From NCBI GenBank assembly GCA_937983495.1, contig CALKAA010000034.1, positions 1 through 14,914 on the forward strand: a DNA stretch of 14,914 bases, read 5' to 3'. Every line of letters begins with the position of its first letter. Position 1 is the first letter of the stretch. Below the pieces are notes generated by a model. The model saw nothing but the letters and a program-made list of their open reading frames with translations, was not told the origin of the DNA and did no database searches. Below, one piece after another: positions 8,085 through 14,508 of this stretch. This DNA comes from an uncultured Gemmobacter sp. (lineage in GTDB: Bacteria > Pseudomonadota > Alphaproteobacteria > Rhodobacterales > Rhodobacteraceae). A program made the translations under genes and the position numbers.

Positions 8085-8684
8085 ATGCGCCCTACCCTGA
8101 CTGCCGGCCTGTTCACTTGCCTGTTTGCCGTGCCTGCCCACGCCCAAACACCGGGCCCCGTGGAACGTCTGGTGCTGGCGCATCGCTTGGCGGCGGCGGG
8201 GGCGGACCAGCGCGATGGCTTGGCTCAGATCGCAGGGGCCAGGCTGGCCGGGGCCACCATGCTACAGCCGCTGGACTTGAAGCCCAAGGTCGAGGGCAAG
8301 GGCAAGACCGAGGCCGCCCCCCTGCCAGATGCCGCCACCCTTCTGGCCAGCGCGCAAACGGCGGTGGAGACAGATGAGACGCTGGGCATCCTGCTGGCAG
8401 GCAGCGAGGCCAGTCTTGCGCAATTGCCGAAAACCACAGTGCGGGTGCAAGCAGGCGCATTGGCCGCCGGGCAGGCACATCGCTACCAGCTACCCGTGGA
8501 TGGTGGGGCGGCTGTCGAGCTGGGCGTGATCGGCTCGGCCCCGGTGCTGCTGGAGGTCGCGACTGAAGCGGGTATCCTGTGCAAAGGGGCCGATCTGTGC
8601 CGGGTCAGCCTGCCCGAAAGCGGCTATCTGTCGGTCACGCTGAGCAGTGCTGCTGGGGCCAGCTATCAGTTGTTGACCAATTGA
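8085..8684 (+). CDS. Exported protein of unknown function
   Basis: I do not recognise this 199-residue protein. It begins with a likely Sec signal peptide (MRPTLTAGLFTCLFAVPAHA, cut after A20 before QTPG), so the mature protein should be periplasmic or secreted. The next part (about 21-105) looks helical and Ala/Leu-rich, with a charged KPKVEGKGKTEA stretch. The C-terminal part (about 115-199) reads as alternating beta strands ending GYLSVTLSSAAGASYQLLTN. That resembles the wording of small pre-peptidase (PPC-like) beta-sandwich domains, but this is only an impression. Two nearby cysteines (ILCKGADLCRV) could form a disulfide in the periplasm. ATG at 8085 is preferred over TTG at 8061: CGGAG lies 6 bases upstream and the signal peptide begins there. 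It is a single gene, with a palindrome upstream and hairpins downstream. Confidence 0.75.
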   Translation: MRPTLTAGLFTCLFAVPAHAQTPGPVERLVLAHRLAAAGADQRDGLAQIAGARLAGATMLQPLDLKPKVEGKGKTEAAPLPDAATLLASAQTAVETDETLGILLAGSEASLAQLPKTTVRVQAGALAAGQAHRYQLPVDGGAAVELGVIGSAPVLLEVATEAGILCKGADLCRVSLPESGYLSVTLSSAAGASYQLLTN

Positions 8685-8689
8685 AATGA

Positions 8690-8709
8690 CCGCGCGGTTG
8701 CCCGCGCGG
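8690..8709. terminator. GC hairpin between convergent genes
   Basis: CCGCGCGG (8690-8697) and CCGCGCGG (8702-8709) pair over a TTGC loop, 5 bases after the exported-protein stop. It lacks a T-run. It can act on both strands, so it may also help end the minus-strand operon whose last gene stops at 8736. Confidence 0.6.
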
Positions 8710-8712
8710 CCC

Positions 8713-8736
8713 ATCCCTGACCCGAGGAGGAGGGAT
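8713..8736. terminator. Second hairpin at the 3' end of the inositol-type operon
   Basis: ATCCCT (8713-8718) pairs with AGGGAT (8731-8736) over a 12-base loop. The right arm touches the stop codon of the iolG-type gene. Together with the hairpin at 8690-8709 it makes a double structure between convergent transcripts. There is no clear T-run. Confidence 0.4.
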
Positions 8737-9737
8737 CAGAGAACTTCGCTCACCAGCACGGTGCGCTTTTCGGCCACCGATTTCACGGCGGCATCGGCCA
8801 GCGCCAGCGCGATCAACCCATCCTCACCCGAGGGCGAGGCCGAACCCTTGCCGCCGCAAGCGGCGATGAAGGTGGCGATTTCGGCGGCATAGGCCTCAGT
8901 ATAGCGGGTCATGAAGAAATCATGCAGCGGCGGGCGGGTATAGCCCTTGGCATTGGCGACCTCGATGGAAACCGGGCGCTGGTTCTCGGCCGAGACCATG
9001 CCTTCGGAGCCATGCACCTCGATGCGCTGATCGTAACCATAGGTGGCGCGGCGCGAATTGGAGATCATCGCCTGCTTGCCGCTGGCGGTTTTCAGCATGA
9101 CCTGAACGCTATCGAAATCGCCCGCCTCGCCAATCGCCGGATCGACCAGCACGGCAGCGGTGGCGGCGACTTCGGTCACTTCCTCACCCAAGAGGAAGCG
9201 CGCCATGTCGAAATCATGGATCGTCATATCGCGGAAAATCCCGCCCGAGCGTTTGATGTACTCGACCGGCGGGGCGCCAGGATCACGCGAGGTGATCACG
9301 ATCATCTCCACATCGCCAATCGCGCCCGCGTCGATCTGGCCGCGCACGGCGGCGAAATGCGGATCGAAACGGCGGTTGAAGCCCACCATCAGCGTGCCCT
9401 TATGGGCGCGCACCACCTCAAGGCATTGCTTCACACGCGCCAGCGACAGGTCGATGGGCTTTTCGCAGAACACGGCCTTGCCCGCTTTCACGAAACGCTC
9501 GATCAGGTCGGCGTGAGTGTCGGTGGGCGTGCAGATCACCACGGCGTCAATGTCATTCGCCGCCTCGATCGCCTCGATCGTGCGCACATCGCAGCCATAT
9601 TGATCGGCAATCGCCTGCGCCGCCGCCGGGAAGGCATCGGCCACGGCCACCAATTGCGCATTGGCATCGCCCGTCACGGCCTTGGCATGCACCTTGCCGA
9701 TACGACCCGCGCCCAGAAGCCCGAATTTGACAGTCAT
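8736..9737 (-). CDS. iolG: Inositol 2-dehydrogenase (Gfo/Idh/MocA family)
   Basis: This cytoplasmic NAD-dependent enzyme is expected to oxidise myo-inositol (or a related inositol) to 2-keto-myo-inositol, the first step of inositol breakdown. The 333 residues fit the family. The N-terminal Rossmann fold begins with GLLGAGRIGKVHA (6-18). VICTPTDTHADLI (67-79) and CEKPIDLS (91-98) follow, with catalytic K93. The catalytic pair D170 and H174 is in FRDMTIHDFDMARFL (168-182), matching the Lys-Asp-His set known in Bacillus IolG. GAGG-type ribosome binding sequence AAGAGGA lies 4 bases before the ATG. It is the last gene of a six-gene minus-strand operon, 18 bases after the SDR gene. Other Gfo/Idh/MocA members act on other polyols or on rhizopine (MocA), so the exact substrate is an inference from sequence wording and neighbours. 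Confidence 0.82.
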   Translation of the reverse strand: MTVKFGLLGAGRIGKVHAKAVTGDANAQLVAVADAFPAAAQAIADQYGCDVRTIEAIEAANDIDAVVICTPTDTHADLIERFVKAGKAVFCEKPIDLSLARVKQCLEVVRAHKGTLMVGFNRRFDPHFAAVRGQIDAGAIGDVEMIVITSRDPGAPPVEYIKRSGGIFRDMTIHDFDMARFLLGEEVTEVAATAAVLVDPAIGEAGDFDSVQVMLKTASGKQAMISNSRRATYGYDQRIEVHGSEGMVSAENQRPVSIEVANAKGYTRPPLHDFFMTRYTEAYAAEIATFIAACGGKGSASPSGEDGLIALALADAAVKSVAEKRTVLVSEVL

Positions 9738-9755
9738 TTCATCCTCTTGGAGTTG

Positions 9756-10538
9756 TCACTCCGGGTAGGCCCCGGAAATTGTCTGATCGAAATCCACCAG
9801 CGCGCCGGTCATGACGCCCGAAGACGCCGACAGCATATAGCTGGCAAGCTCGGCCACATGGGCCGGTTTCACCAACATGCCCATGGGCTGTGTCGCTTCG
9901 GCCTTTTGCAGCCAGTCATCGCCCGCGCCATGGTATTTGCGCTGGATCATGTCCTCGCCCGGCGTGTCCATCCAGCCGCAATTGATGCCATTCACCCGGA
10001 TCTTGTGATGGCGCAGCGTATGGGCGGCGTTCTTGGTGATATTGGCCAGCGCCGCCTTGGAGGCCGAATAGGGCGCAAGAAACGATTGGCCGCAGTGAAT
10101 GACCATCGACAGGATGTTCACCGCCTGCGCCGGATGACCGTTTTCGATGGCCAGTTGCGCAAAGCGTTGCAGCGCAAAGAAGGCGCCGCGCGTGTTCACC
10201 GCAAAGATATGGTCGAAACGGTCGGGCGTGGTGTCGAGGATCGAACCGCGATCCGTCGCCGCCGCCGAATTGACCAGTGCTGTGACCTTGCCGAAGCGGG
10301 CAGCAGCGCGGTCGATGAGCGCGATGATATCCTCCACTACCCCCATATCGGCAGGCAGGAACCGCACATCGGCCCCCGCCTCGCGCAAGCGCGCGGCGGC
10401 TTCCTCGCCGCGCAAAACCTCGCGCCCGGAGATCACCATCTGCCGGCAGCCGTCTGCGATCAGTCGTTCAGCGATGGCAAGGCCCAAGCCTTGGGTGCCG
10501 CCCGCGATGACGGCCACGGTTGCGCTATGGTCAGGCAT
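9756..10538 (-). CDS. Short-chain dehydrogenase/reductase, sugar or cyclitol type
   Basis: A 260-residue classical SDR, predicted to be an NAD(P)-dependent cytoplasmic oxidoreductase. The cofactor motif GGTQGLG is at 13-19, the NSAA variant of the NNAG motif at 90-93, N115 in FAVNTRG, the catalytic serine S144 in NILSM, and YSASK (Y157, K161) completes the active site. The tail PMGMLVKPAHVAELASYMLSASSGVMTGALVDFDQ is typical of the family. The start at 10538 overlaps the end of the ATPase gene by 8 bases (ATGCCTGA), implying translational coupling. The frame is open to 10592, but that part duplicates ATPase coding sequence. The substrate is unknown. Sitting between the transporter and an inositol dehydrogenase, it may oxidise a second cyclitol or reduce a keto intermediate. 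The SDR assignment is sure; the role is inference. Confidence 0.85.
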   Translation of the reverse strand: MPDHSATVAVIAGGTQGLGLAIAERLIADGCRQMVISGREVLRGEEAAARLREAGADVRFLPADMGVVEDIIALIDRAAARFGKVTALVNSAAATDRGSILDTTPDRFDHIFAVNTRGAFFALQRFAQLAIENGHPAQAVNILSMVIHCGQSFLAPYSASKAALANITKNAAHTLRHHKIRVNGINCGWMDTPGEDMIQRKYHGAGDDWLQKAEATQPMGMLVKPAHVAELASYMLSASSGVMTGALVDFDQTISGAYPE

Positions 10539-11295
10539 TGGCGGGCTCGCCCCCTTTGACGCCGGTGATGTAAGACACGATGTCATTGCCATCGGTCTCG
10601 TCCTTGTTCAGGCTGGCCACGATGCGCCCGCGCCGGAACACCACGATACGGTCCACCAGATCGAACACCTGCCGCAGATTGTGCGAGATCAGGATCATCG
10701 GGATGCCCCGCTCTTTCAGGCCGCGGATGATGTTTTCGACCTGCGCGGTTTCCTGCACGCCAAGCGCGGCGGTGGGCTCATCCATGATCACCAGCTTGGA
10801 GGCGAAGGCCGCCGTGCGGGCAATCGCCACGCATTGCCGCTGCCCGCCCGACATGTTGCGGATCGGGTTGTCCACATTGGGGATTTTCACCGCCGTGGTT
10901 TTCAGCGCCTCCAGCGTGCGGTCGCGCATCGCCTTGCGGTCGAGGATCGAGAACGGCCCCATGCGGAACTTGTAAAGCTCGCGCCCCAGAAACAGGTTGG
11001 AGGGCACATCCAGATCATCCGCCAGCGCCAAGGTTTGGAACACGGTTTCGATACCGGCCTCGCGGGCCTCCAGCGGGCCAGCGAAATTCACCTCTTGCCC
11101 GTCAAAGAACACATGGCCCGCGCTGCGCTGCTCCACTGCCGTCACCTGGCGAACGAAGGTGGATTTGCCCGCGCCGTTATCGCCCACCACCGCGACATGT
11201 TCGCCCTTGCGGAGGATGAAATTCGCGTCTTCCAGCGCATGCACACCGCCATAGCGCTTGGTCAGGCCGCGCGTTTCCAGAATGATATCGCTCAT
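10531..11295 (-). CDS. Sugar/inositol ABC transporter ATP-binding protein
   Basis: This ATPase subunit drives import through the adjacent permease at the inner membrane. The 254 residues form one nucleotide-binding domain: Walker A GDNGAGKST (38-46), Q-loop Q87 in VFQTLALADDLDV, signature MSGGQ (148-152, Met replacing the usual Leu), Walker B LVIMDEP (168-174), and H-loop H205 in LISHN. Most monosaccharide importers (RbsA, AraG, XylG) have a fused double ATPase of about 500 residues. This single-domain form resembles FrcA of rhizobia and would work as a homodimer. ATG at 11295 lies 2 bases after the permease stop, with a poor GGGGG ribosome binding site, so translation is probably coupled. 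Its 3' end overlaps the SDR start by 8 bases. The substrate is inferred from neighbours. Confidence 0.9.
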   Translation of the reverse strand: MSDIILETRGLTKRYGGVHALEDANFILRKGEHVAVVGDNGAGKSTFVRQVTAVEQRSAGHVFFDGQEVNFAGPLEAREAGIETVFQTLALADDLDVPSNLFLGRELYKFRMGPFSILDRKAMRDRTLEALKTTAVKIPNVDNPIRNMSGGQRQCVAIARTAAFASKLVIMDEPTAALGVQETAQVENIIRGLKERGIPMILISHNLRQVFDLVDRIVVFRRGRIVASLNKDETDGNDIVSYITGVKGGEPANA

Positions 11296-11297
11296 GA

Positions 11298-12371
11298 TTA
11301 CCCCCGTGCCCGGCTTTTTTGGCGCCATTGGTCCAGAACCACAGCCGCAACGATGATCATGCCCTTCACCATTTCCTGATAATAGGCGTCCAGCTTCAGG
11401 AAGGTGAAGCCCGAGATGATGACGCCGAAGATCAGCGCCCCCAGAACCGTGCCGATGATCGAGCCGCGCCCGCCTTGCAGGCTGATGCCGCCGATGACGG
11501 CCATGGCGATGGCGTCAAGCTCATACATCACGCCCATGCCGGCCTGCGCGGTCAGGTTCTTGGAGGACAACACCACTGCCGCCAGCGCCGACAGAAGCCC
11601 CGCGATCACATAGATCAGCACCTTCATCTTTTCGACATTGATGCCTGACATCCGCATGGCCTGCTCGTTCGAGCCGATGCCGTAGCAATGTTTGCCATAG
11701 CGGGTATAGGTCAGGATCAGGTGGAACAGCACCGCAAGGCTGACAAAGATGATGACCGGCATCATGCCCTTGCCGATGGCCGCATAAGACTCGGTCGGGA
11801 AAGAGATCGGGTTGCCCTTGGACCACCATTTCGCAATACCGCGCGCCGTGACCATCATGCCCAGCGTGGCGATGAAGGGCGGGATGCGGGTATAGGCGAC
11901 CAAAGCGCCATTGATAAAGCCCGCCAGCGCGCCACAGGCCAAGCCAACCGCCACCGGCACGATCACCGGCAGGTCAAGCCAGCCCTGTTCGGCGAAAATG
12001 GCCTTGGGGTTGGGGTTGCCGTTCACCATGGCCACTTGCGCAAAGCTCATGGCGATCATCGCCGTGGCCCCCACGATGGAGCCGGAGCTGAGGTCGATGC
12101 CGCCAGAGATGATCACCTGCGTCACGCCAAGCGCGATGATCCCGGTGATCGAGACTTGCAGAATGATGATCTGCAACCGCTGTTGATTGAACAGCGTATC
12201 CACGTTGTCGCGGGTGTTGAACAGGAAGCTGTCGCCCATGACGATCCGGCCAACCAGTTCAAAAATCAGGATAATCCCGACCAGTGCGAAAAACACGTTC
12301 CATTCCGGCGCGCGCGCCTTCTTGCTCGGGTCATATTTCAGCCCCCCAAGCCCATGCGTCGTGGTGGACAT
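11298..12371 (-). CDS. Sugar/inositol ABC transporter permease (RbsC/FrcC family)
   Basis: This 357-residue inner-membrane subunit forms the import channel with the ATPase at 10531-11295. After a polar N-terminal tail (MSTTTHGLGGLKYDPSKK) come hydrophobic helices. The family signature follows: VTQVIISGGIDLSSGSIVGATAMIAMS, then GFINGALVAYTRIPPFIATLGMMVTARGIA and YGIGSNEQAMRMSGINVEKMKVLIY. Near the end, LDAIAMAVIGGISLQGGRGSIIGTVLGAL is the most conserved block of RbsC-type permeases. ATG at 12371 is chosen because a GGAGAG-type site lies just upstream and the family starts here. The frame extends to 12428, but those residues are unlikely to be translated. It follows the binding-protein gene after a 133-base structured gap and precedes the ATPase by 2 bases. 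Ribose or fructose cannot be excluded as substrates from this subunit alone. Confidence 0.9.
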   Translation of the reverse strand: MSTTTHGLGGLKYDPSKKARAPEWNVFFALVGIILIFELVGRIVMGDSFLFNTRDNVDTLFNQQRLQIIILQVSITGIIALGVTQVIISGGIDLSSGSIVGATAMIAMSFAQVAMVNGNPNPKAIFAEQGWLDLPVIVPVAVGLACGALAGFINGALVAYTRIPPFIATLGMMVTARGIAKWWSKGNPISFPTESYAAIGKGMMPVIIFVSLAVLFHLILTYTRYGKHCYGIGSNEQAMRMSGINVEKMKVLIYVIAGLLSALAAVVLSSKNLTAQAGMGVMYELDAIAMAVIGGISLQGGRGSIIGTVLGALIFGVIISGFTFLKLDAYYQEMVKGMIIVAAVVLDQWRQKSRARG

Positions 12372-12459
12372 GGCTCTCCCCTCCCCCGCGGTATGTTTTT
12401 GGAAATCATTGCTGTGCCGCCTTGGCACCGCAAGATGAACTGGGGGACACTAGGGTATC

Positions 12460-12489
12460 GCCCCGTTTGGGCAGGGGCCGCAAAGCCCC
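12460..12489 (-). repeat. Overlapping intercistronic hairpins after the binding-protein gene
   Basis: The gap between the binding-protein and permease genes (12372-12504) holds GCCCC (12460-12464), GGGGC (12474-12478) and GCCCC (12485-12489). The middle arm can pair with either neighbour, giving two exclusive stems of 5 pairs with loops of 9 and 6 bases. Such hairpins after a binding-protein gene often protect its mRNA or reduce read-through. Function here is inference. Confidence 0.4.
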
Positions 12490-12504
12490 CACCCGATCAT
12501 CAGA

Positions 12505-13443
12505 TCAGTTCTTGCTCAGATAGTCGCCGATATTCGCTGGCGTTACCAGCTGGAACGGGATGTACACTTTCTGGTCCACAGCCTCGCCCTTCGACAGCTT
12601 GATGGCCGCATCCAGCGCCCCCGCGCCCTGACCTGCCGCATCCTGGAACACGGTCACGTCCAGATCGCCCGCCTGCATGGCTGCCAAGGCGTCTTGCGTG
12701 GCGTCGATGCCTGCCACGACAACAGTATCCATGCCGATATTGGCAGCCTTCATCGCCTGAATCGCCCCCAGAGCCATCTCGTCATTGTTGGCGATCACAC
12801 CATCAAAGGGGGTGCCGGTCGAGAGCCAGTTGGTCATCAGGCTTTGCGCCTGATCACGCGACCAGTTGGCGGTCTGTTGATCAAGAATGTTCAGCTTGAC
12901 CTCGCACTTGCCCGCCGCGATCACGTCATGGATGTCGGCGGTGCGCTGCACGGCCGCCTGGTTCGACAGCTCGCCCATCATGACATAGACATTGGCCTCG
13001 GTCTTGCCCTGCTCTTTGAACAGGCGGCACACTTCGATGGTTTCCAGCGTGCCGGATTCCACTTCGTTCGAAGCCACGAAAGCCTGGTTGTCGGGCATGG
13101 TGTCCACGTTCACCGGCTGGCGGTTCACATAGACCAGCGGGATGTTCGCGGCAGCAGCGGCATCCGACATGGCTTGGGTGGCCGAAGTGTCCACCGGGTT
13201 CACGATGATCGCGGAAACGCCCGAGGCAATGAAGTTGTTGATCTGATCCAACTGCTTGGCCACGTCATTCTGCGCATCCTCGATTTGCAGCTCGACGCCA
13301 AGTTCCTTGCCCTTGGCATCCATGCCATTGCGCAGAACGGTCAGGAAGTTGTCGTCAAACAGTGCCATCGACACGCCGATCCCATCGGCCATGGCGGTGG
13401 TGCCCATCAGCGAGACAACGCCCGCGAGAACGATTTTTTTCAT
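12505..13443 (-). CDS. Periplasmic sugar/inositol-binding protein of ABC transporter
   Basis: This 312-residue type-1 periplasmic binding protein (RbsB/LacI fold) captures the substrate and delivers it to the adjacent permease. The signal peptide MKKIVLAGVVSLMGTTAMA is cut after A19, giving a mature start at DGIGVS. Family features are AQNDVAKQLDQINNFIASGVSAIIVNPVD (57-85), IPLVYVNRQP (101-110, likely ligand contacts N107 and R108), R167 in QRTADI, IANNDEMALGA (217-227), and GIDATQDALAAMQAG (245-259, D247), all near the binding cleft. C139 and C180 could form a disulfide. GGAGG lies 8 bases before the ATG, a strong site as expected for the most abundant subunit. The wording recalls inositol-binding proteins such as Caulobacter IbpA, and the flanking iolG- and iolI-like genes support an inositol-type ligand. 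Ribose or fructose remain possible. Confidence 0.88.
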   Translation of the reverse strand: MKKIVLAGVVSLMGTTAMADGIGVSMALFDDNFLTVLRNGMDAKGKELGVELQIEDAQNDVAKQLDQINNFIASGVSAIIVNPVDTSATQAMSDAAAAANIPLVYVNRQPVNVDTMPDNQAFVASNEVESGTLETIEVCRLFKEQGKTEANVYVMMGELSNQAAVQRTADIHDVIAAGKCEVKLNILDQQTANWSRDQAQSLMTNWLSTGTPFDGVIANNDEMALGAIQAMKAANIGMDTVVVAGIDATQDALAAMQAGDLDVTVFQDAAGQGAGALDAAIKLSKGEAVDQKVYIPFQLVTPANIGDYLSKN

Positions 13444-13458
13444 TGTCTTTCCTCCACT

Positions 13459-13479
13459 ACGGGCGTCCGGCGCGCCCGT
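13459..13479 (-). repeat. Hairpin in the leader of the binding-protein gene
   Basis: ACGGGCG (13459-13465) pairs with CGCCCGT (13473-13479) over a 7-base loop, just upstream of the GGAGG of the binding-protein gene. It may stabilise the 5' end of a processed mRNA or affect ribosome access. Confidence 0.4.
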
Positions 13480-13493
13480 TTCTCCCTGCCGGA

Positions 13494-13514
13494 CCGCCCC
13501 TTCCCCGGGGGCGG
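13494..13514 (-). repeat. GC-rich hairpin between the isomerase and binding-protein genes
   Basis: CCGCCCC (13494-13500) pairs with GGGGCGG (13508-13514) over a 7-base loop. It lies 14 bases beyond the isomerase stop. No T-run follows on the minus strand, so it is more likely an RNA-processing or partial termination element inside the operon than a full terminator. Confidence 0.4.
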
Positions 13515-13528
13515 CTATCCTTCGAAAG

Positions 13529-14335
13529 TCAGGCGTTCACACCGCTTTCGATGAATTCCATCGAGGCCTTCAGCGCCGGGCCTGCATCTTTCAGCGCATG
13601 CACGACGGGCGAGAAGGGCTCATAGCTGATCGGGCCGGTATAGCCGCCCGCGCGCAGGGCGCGGATCTGCGCCACATTGCCCAGCACATCATCGGCATCG
13701 ACCAGCACGCGATGCGGGTCGCGCATGTCATCCAGATAGATCGCATCCTTGACGCCGGAAACATGAACGATTCCGGTCAGTTCCGGGTAGATCGGACCAA
13801 AGCCTGCCAATGCGTGATGGAAGGTGTCATGCACCATGAAACAGGTGCCTGCCCCGCCGACGGCCTCGATCGCCTGCGCCAGCACGCCCTTGTAGCGCAG
13901 CGAGCAGACCGCAAAGCCCAAGGGCTCCACCATCGCCTTCAGGCCATGGGCCTTCAGCATCGGCAGGATTTCCCGCAAGGCATTGGTCGTCACGCTCAGG
14001 CTCTCGGCGCGGTCGGTCGCCACGCCATCATTGCGCGGAATGAGAGAGATCGCCTCCGCCCCCGCCGCGACCGCCAGCGTCATCAGCGCCTCGGCCTCTG
14101 CTGCCTTGGCATCGGACCAATCGTTGAACATCTTCACCTCGGCCAACGCCAGAAAGCGCAGGCCTTTGGCCTTGACCTCCGCGCCGACCGTGACAGGGTC
14201 ATCCCCCCCGAACAGCGGGCCCGGCAGGTCATTGCGGTATTCCACCCCCACACAGCCAAGGCTTGCCGCCAGATCGGCAAAGGCGCGCCAATCCAGGTTC
14301 GGCGTCGTCATGTGATTCAGTGCGAAAGGCAACAT
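13529..14335 (-). CDS. TIM-barrel sugar isomerase/epimerase, IolI-like
   Basis: A 268-residue xylose-isomerase-like TIM-barrel protein, close to the 278 residues of Bacillus IolI, which interconverts 2-keto-myo-inositol and 1-keto-D-chiro-inositol. Candidate metal ligands stand in the expected order: E137 (MVEPLGF), D170 (MVHDTFHHAL, with H173), H191 (IVHVSGV) and E239 (ISYEPFSP). These match the Glu-Asp-His-Glu set of IolI. DDMRDPHRV (202-210) sits where the IolI loop carries its conserved arginine. ATG at 14335 is chosen because a GGGGGGGA ribosome binding sequence lies 8 bases upstream; the frame is open to 14365, inside a palindrome. It is the first gene of the minus-strand operon and lies behind two IolR-like inverted repeats. 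IolE, MocC (rhizopine) or hydroxypyruvate isomerase homologues are alternatives. Fold is sure; reaction is inference. Confidence 0.82.
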   Translation of the reverse strand: MLPFALNHMTTPNLDWRAFADLAASLGCVGVEYRNDLPGPLFGGDDPVTVGAEVKAKGLRFLALAEVKMFNDWSDAKAAEAEALMTLAVAAGAEAISLIPRNDGVATDRAESLSVTTNALREILPMLKAHGLKAMVEPLGFAVCSLRYKGVLAQAIEAVGGAGTCFMVHDTFHHALAGFGPIYPELTGIVHVSGVKDAIYLDDMRDPHRVLVDADDVLGNVAQIRALRAGGYTGPISYEPFSPVVHALKDAGPALKASMEFIESGVNA

Positions 14336-14350
14336 GGTCTGATTCCCCCC

Positions 14351-14367
14351 CGATGGCCCGGCCATCG
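14351..14367. promoter_or_regulatory. Perfect 17-base palindrome beside the isomerase ribosome binding site
   Basis: CGATGGCC-C-GGCCATCG is a perfect inverted repeat with one central base. On the minus strand it comes immediately before the GGGGGGGA ribosome binding sequence of the operon's first gene. It may be an operator, or in mRNA a 6-pair hairpin with a 5-base loop next to the ribosome site. Which of these applies cannot be told from sequence. Confidence 0.45.
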
Positions 14368-14370
14368 CGC

Positions 14371-14392
14371 TAATAGAATTGATATTCCATTA
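14371..14392 (-). promoter_or_regulatory. Inverted repeat, IolR-like site 2 (one mismatch)
   Basis: TAATAGAAT (14371-14379) and ATTCCATTA (14384-14392) are reverse complements with one mismatch and a 4-base spacer. On the minus strand it reads GGAA-TATCAA-TTCT, seven of eight bases of GGAA-N6-TTCC, the motif I recall for the Sinorhizobium inositol repressor IolR. It overlaps the -10 element of a candidate promoter, which suits a repressor. Confidence 0.5.
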
Positions 14393-14410
14393 CGACACCA
14401 AAGCAACCAA
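14382..14410 (-). promoter_or_regulatory. Candidate promoter of the inositol-type operon
   Basis: On the minus strand TTGGTT (14405-14410) is followed after 17 bases by GAATAT (14382-14387). Both hexamers are partial matches to the sigma-70 consensus. Transcription would begin about 40 bases before the ATG at 14335. The -10 lies inside the inverted repeat at 14371-14392. Another weak pair, TTGATG and TAGAAT with a 19-base spacer, lies further upstream (14413-14443). Confidence 0.3.
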
Positions 14411-14508
14411 AAATTCTACGCCAAGCTCGCATATTTCCATCAAAAAACATCAGACCGCGCTGCTTTAACTCAGCGCGGCCCCATTCGGCCGATCAATCCG
14501 TCAGAAAT

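Noticed and set aside
8085..8144. Lipoprotein signal (LFTC) in the exported protein
   Set aside because: The cysteine at 12 is too early and the -1 residue is Thr after Phe, unlike a lipobox; AHA before Q21 is a normal signal peptidase I site.
7953..8183. N-terminal extension of argE by 77 codons
   Set aside because: The extension is not like M20 proteins, overlaps the divergent gene, and the ATG at 7952 has GGAGG in front.
8922..10559. 545-codon open frame on the plus strand
   Set aside because: It is antisense to the iolG-type and SDR genes, is rich in His/Arg/Gly as expected for a GC-rich shadow frame, and has no family motifs.
11296..11328. N-terminal extension of the ATPase by 11 codons
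   Set aside because: It would overlap the permease coding end. ABC ATPases of this type start a few residues before the first strand, as from 11295.
12372..12428. N-terminal extension of the permease by 19 codons
   Set aside because: The ATG at 12371 has a good purine-rich ribosome site and the added residues are not hydrophobic or family-like.
10531..13443. Assignment of the transporter to ribose or fructose
   Set aside because: All three subunits are of the general RbsB/FrcB class, but the operon lacks a sugar kinase and carries iolG- and iolI-like genes. I kept inositol-type as the leading but not exclusive reading.
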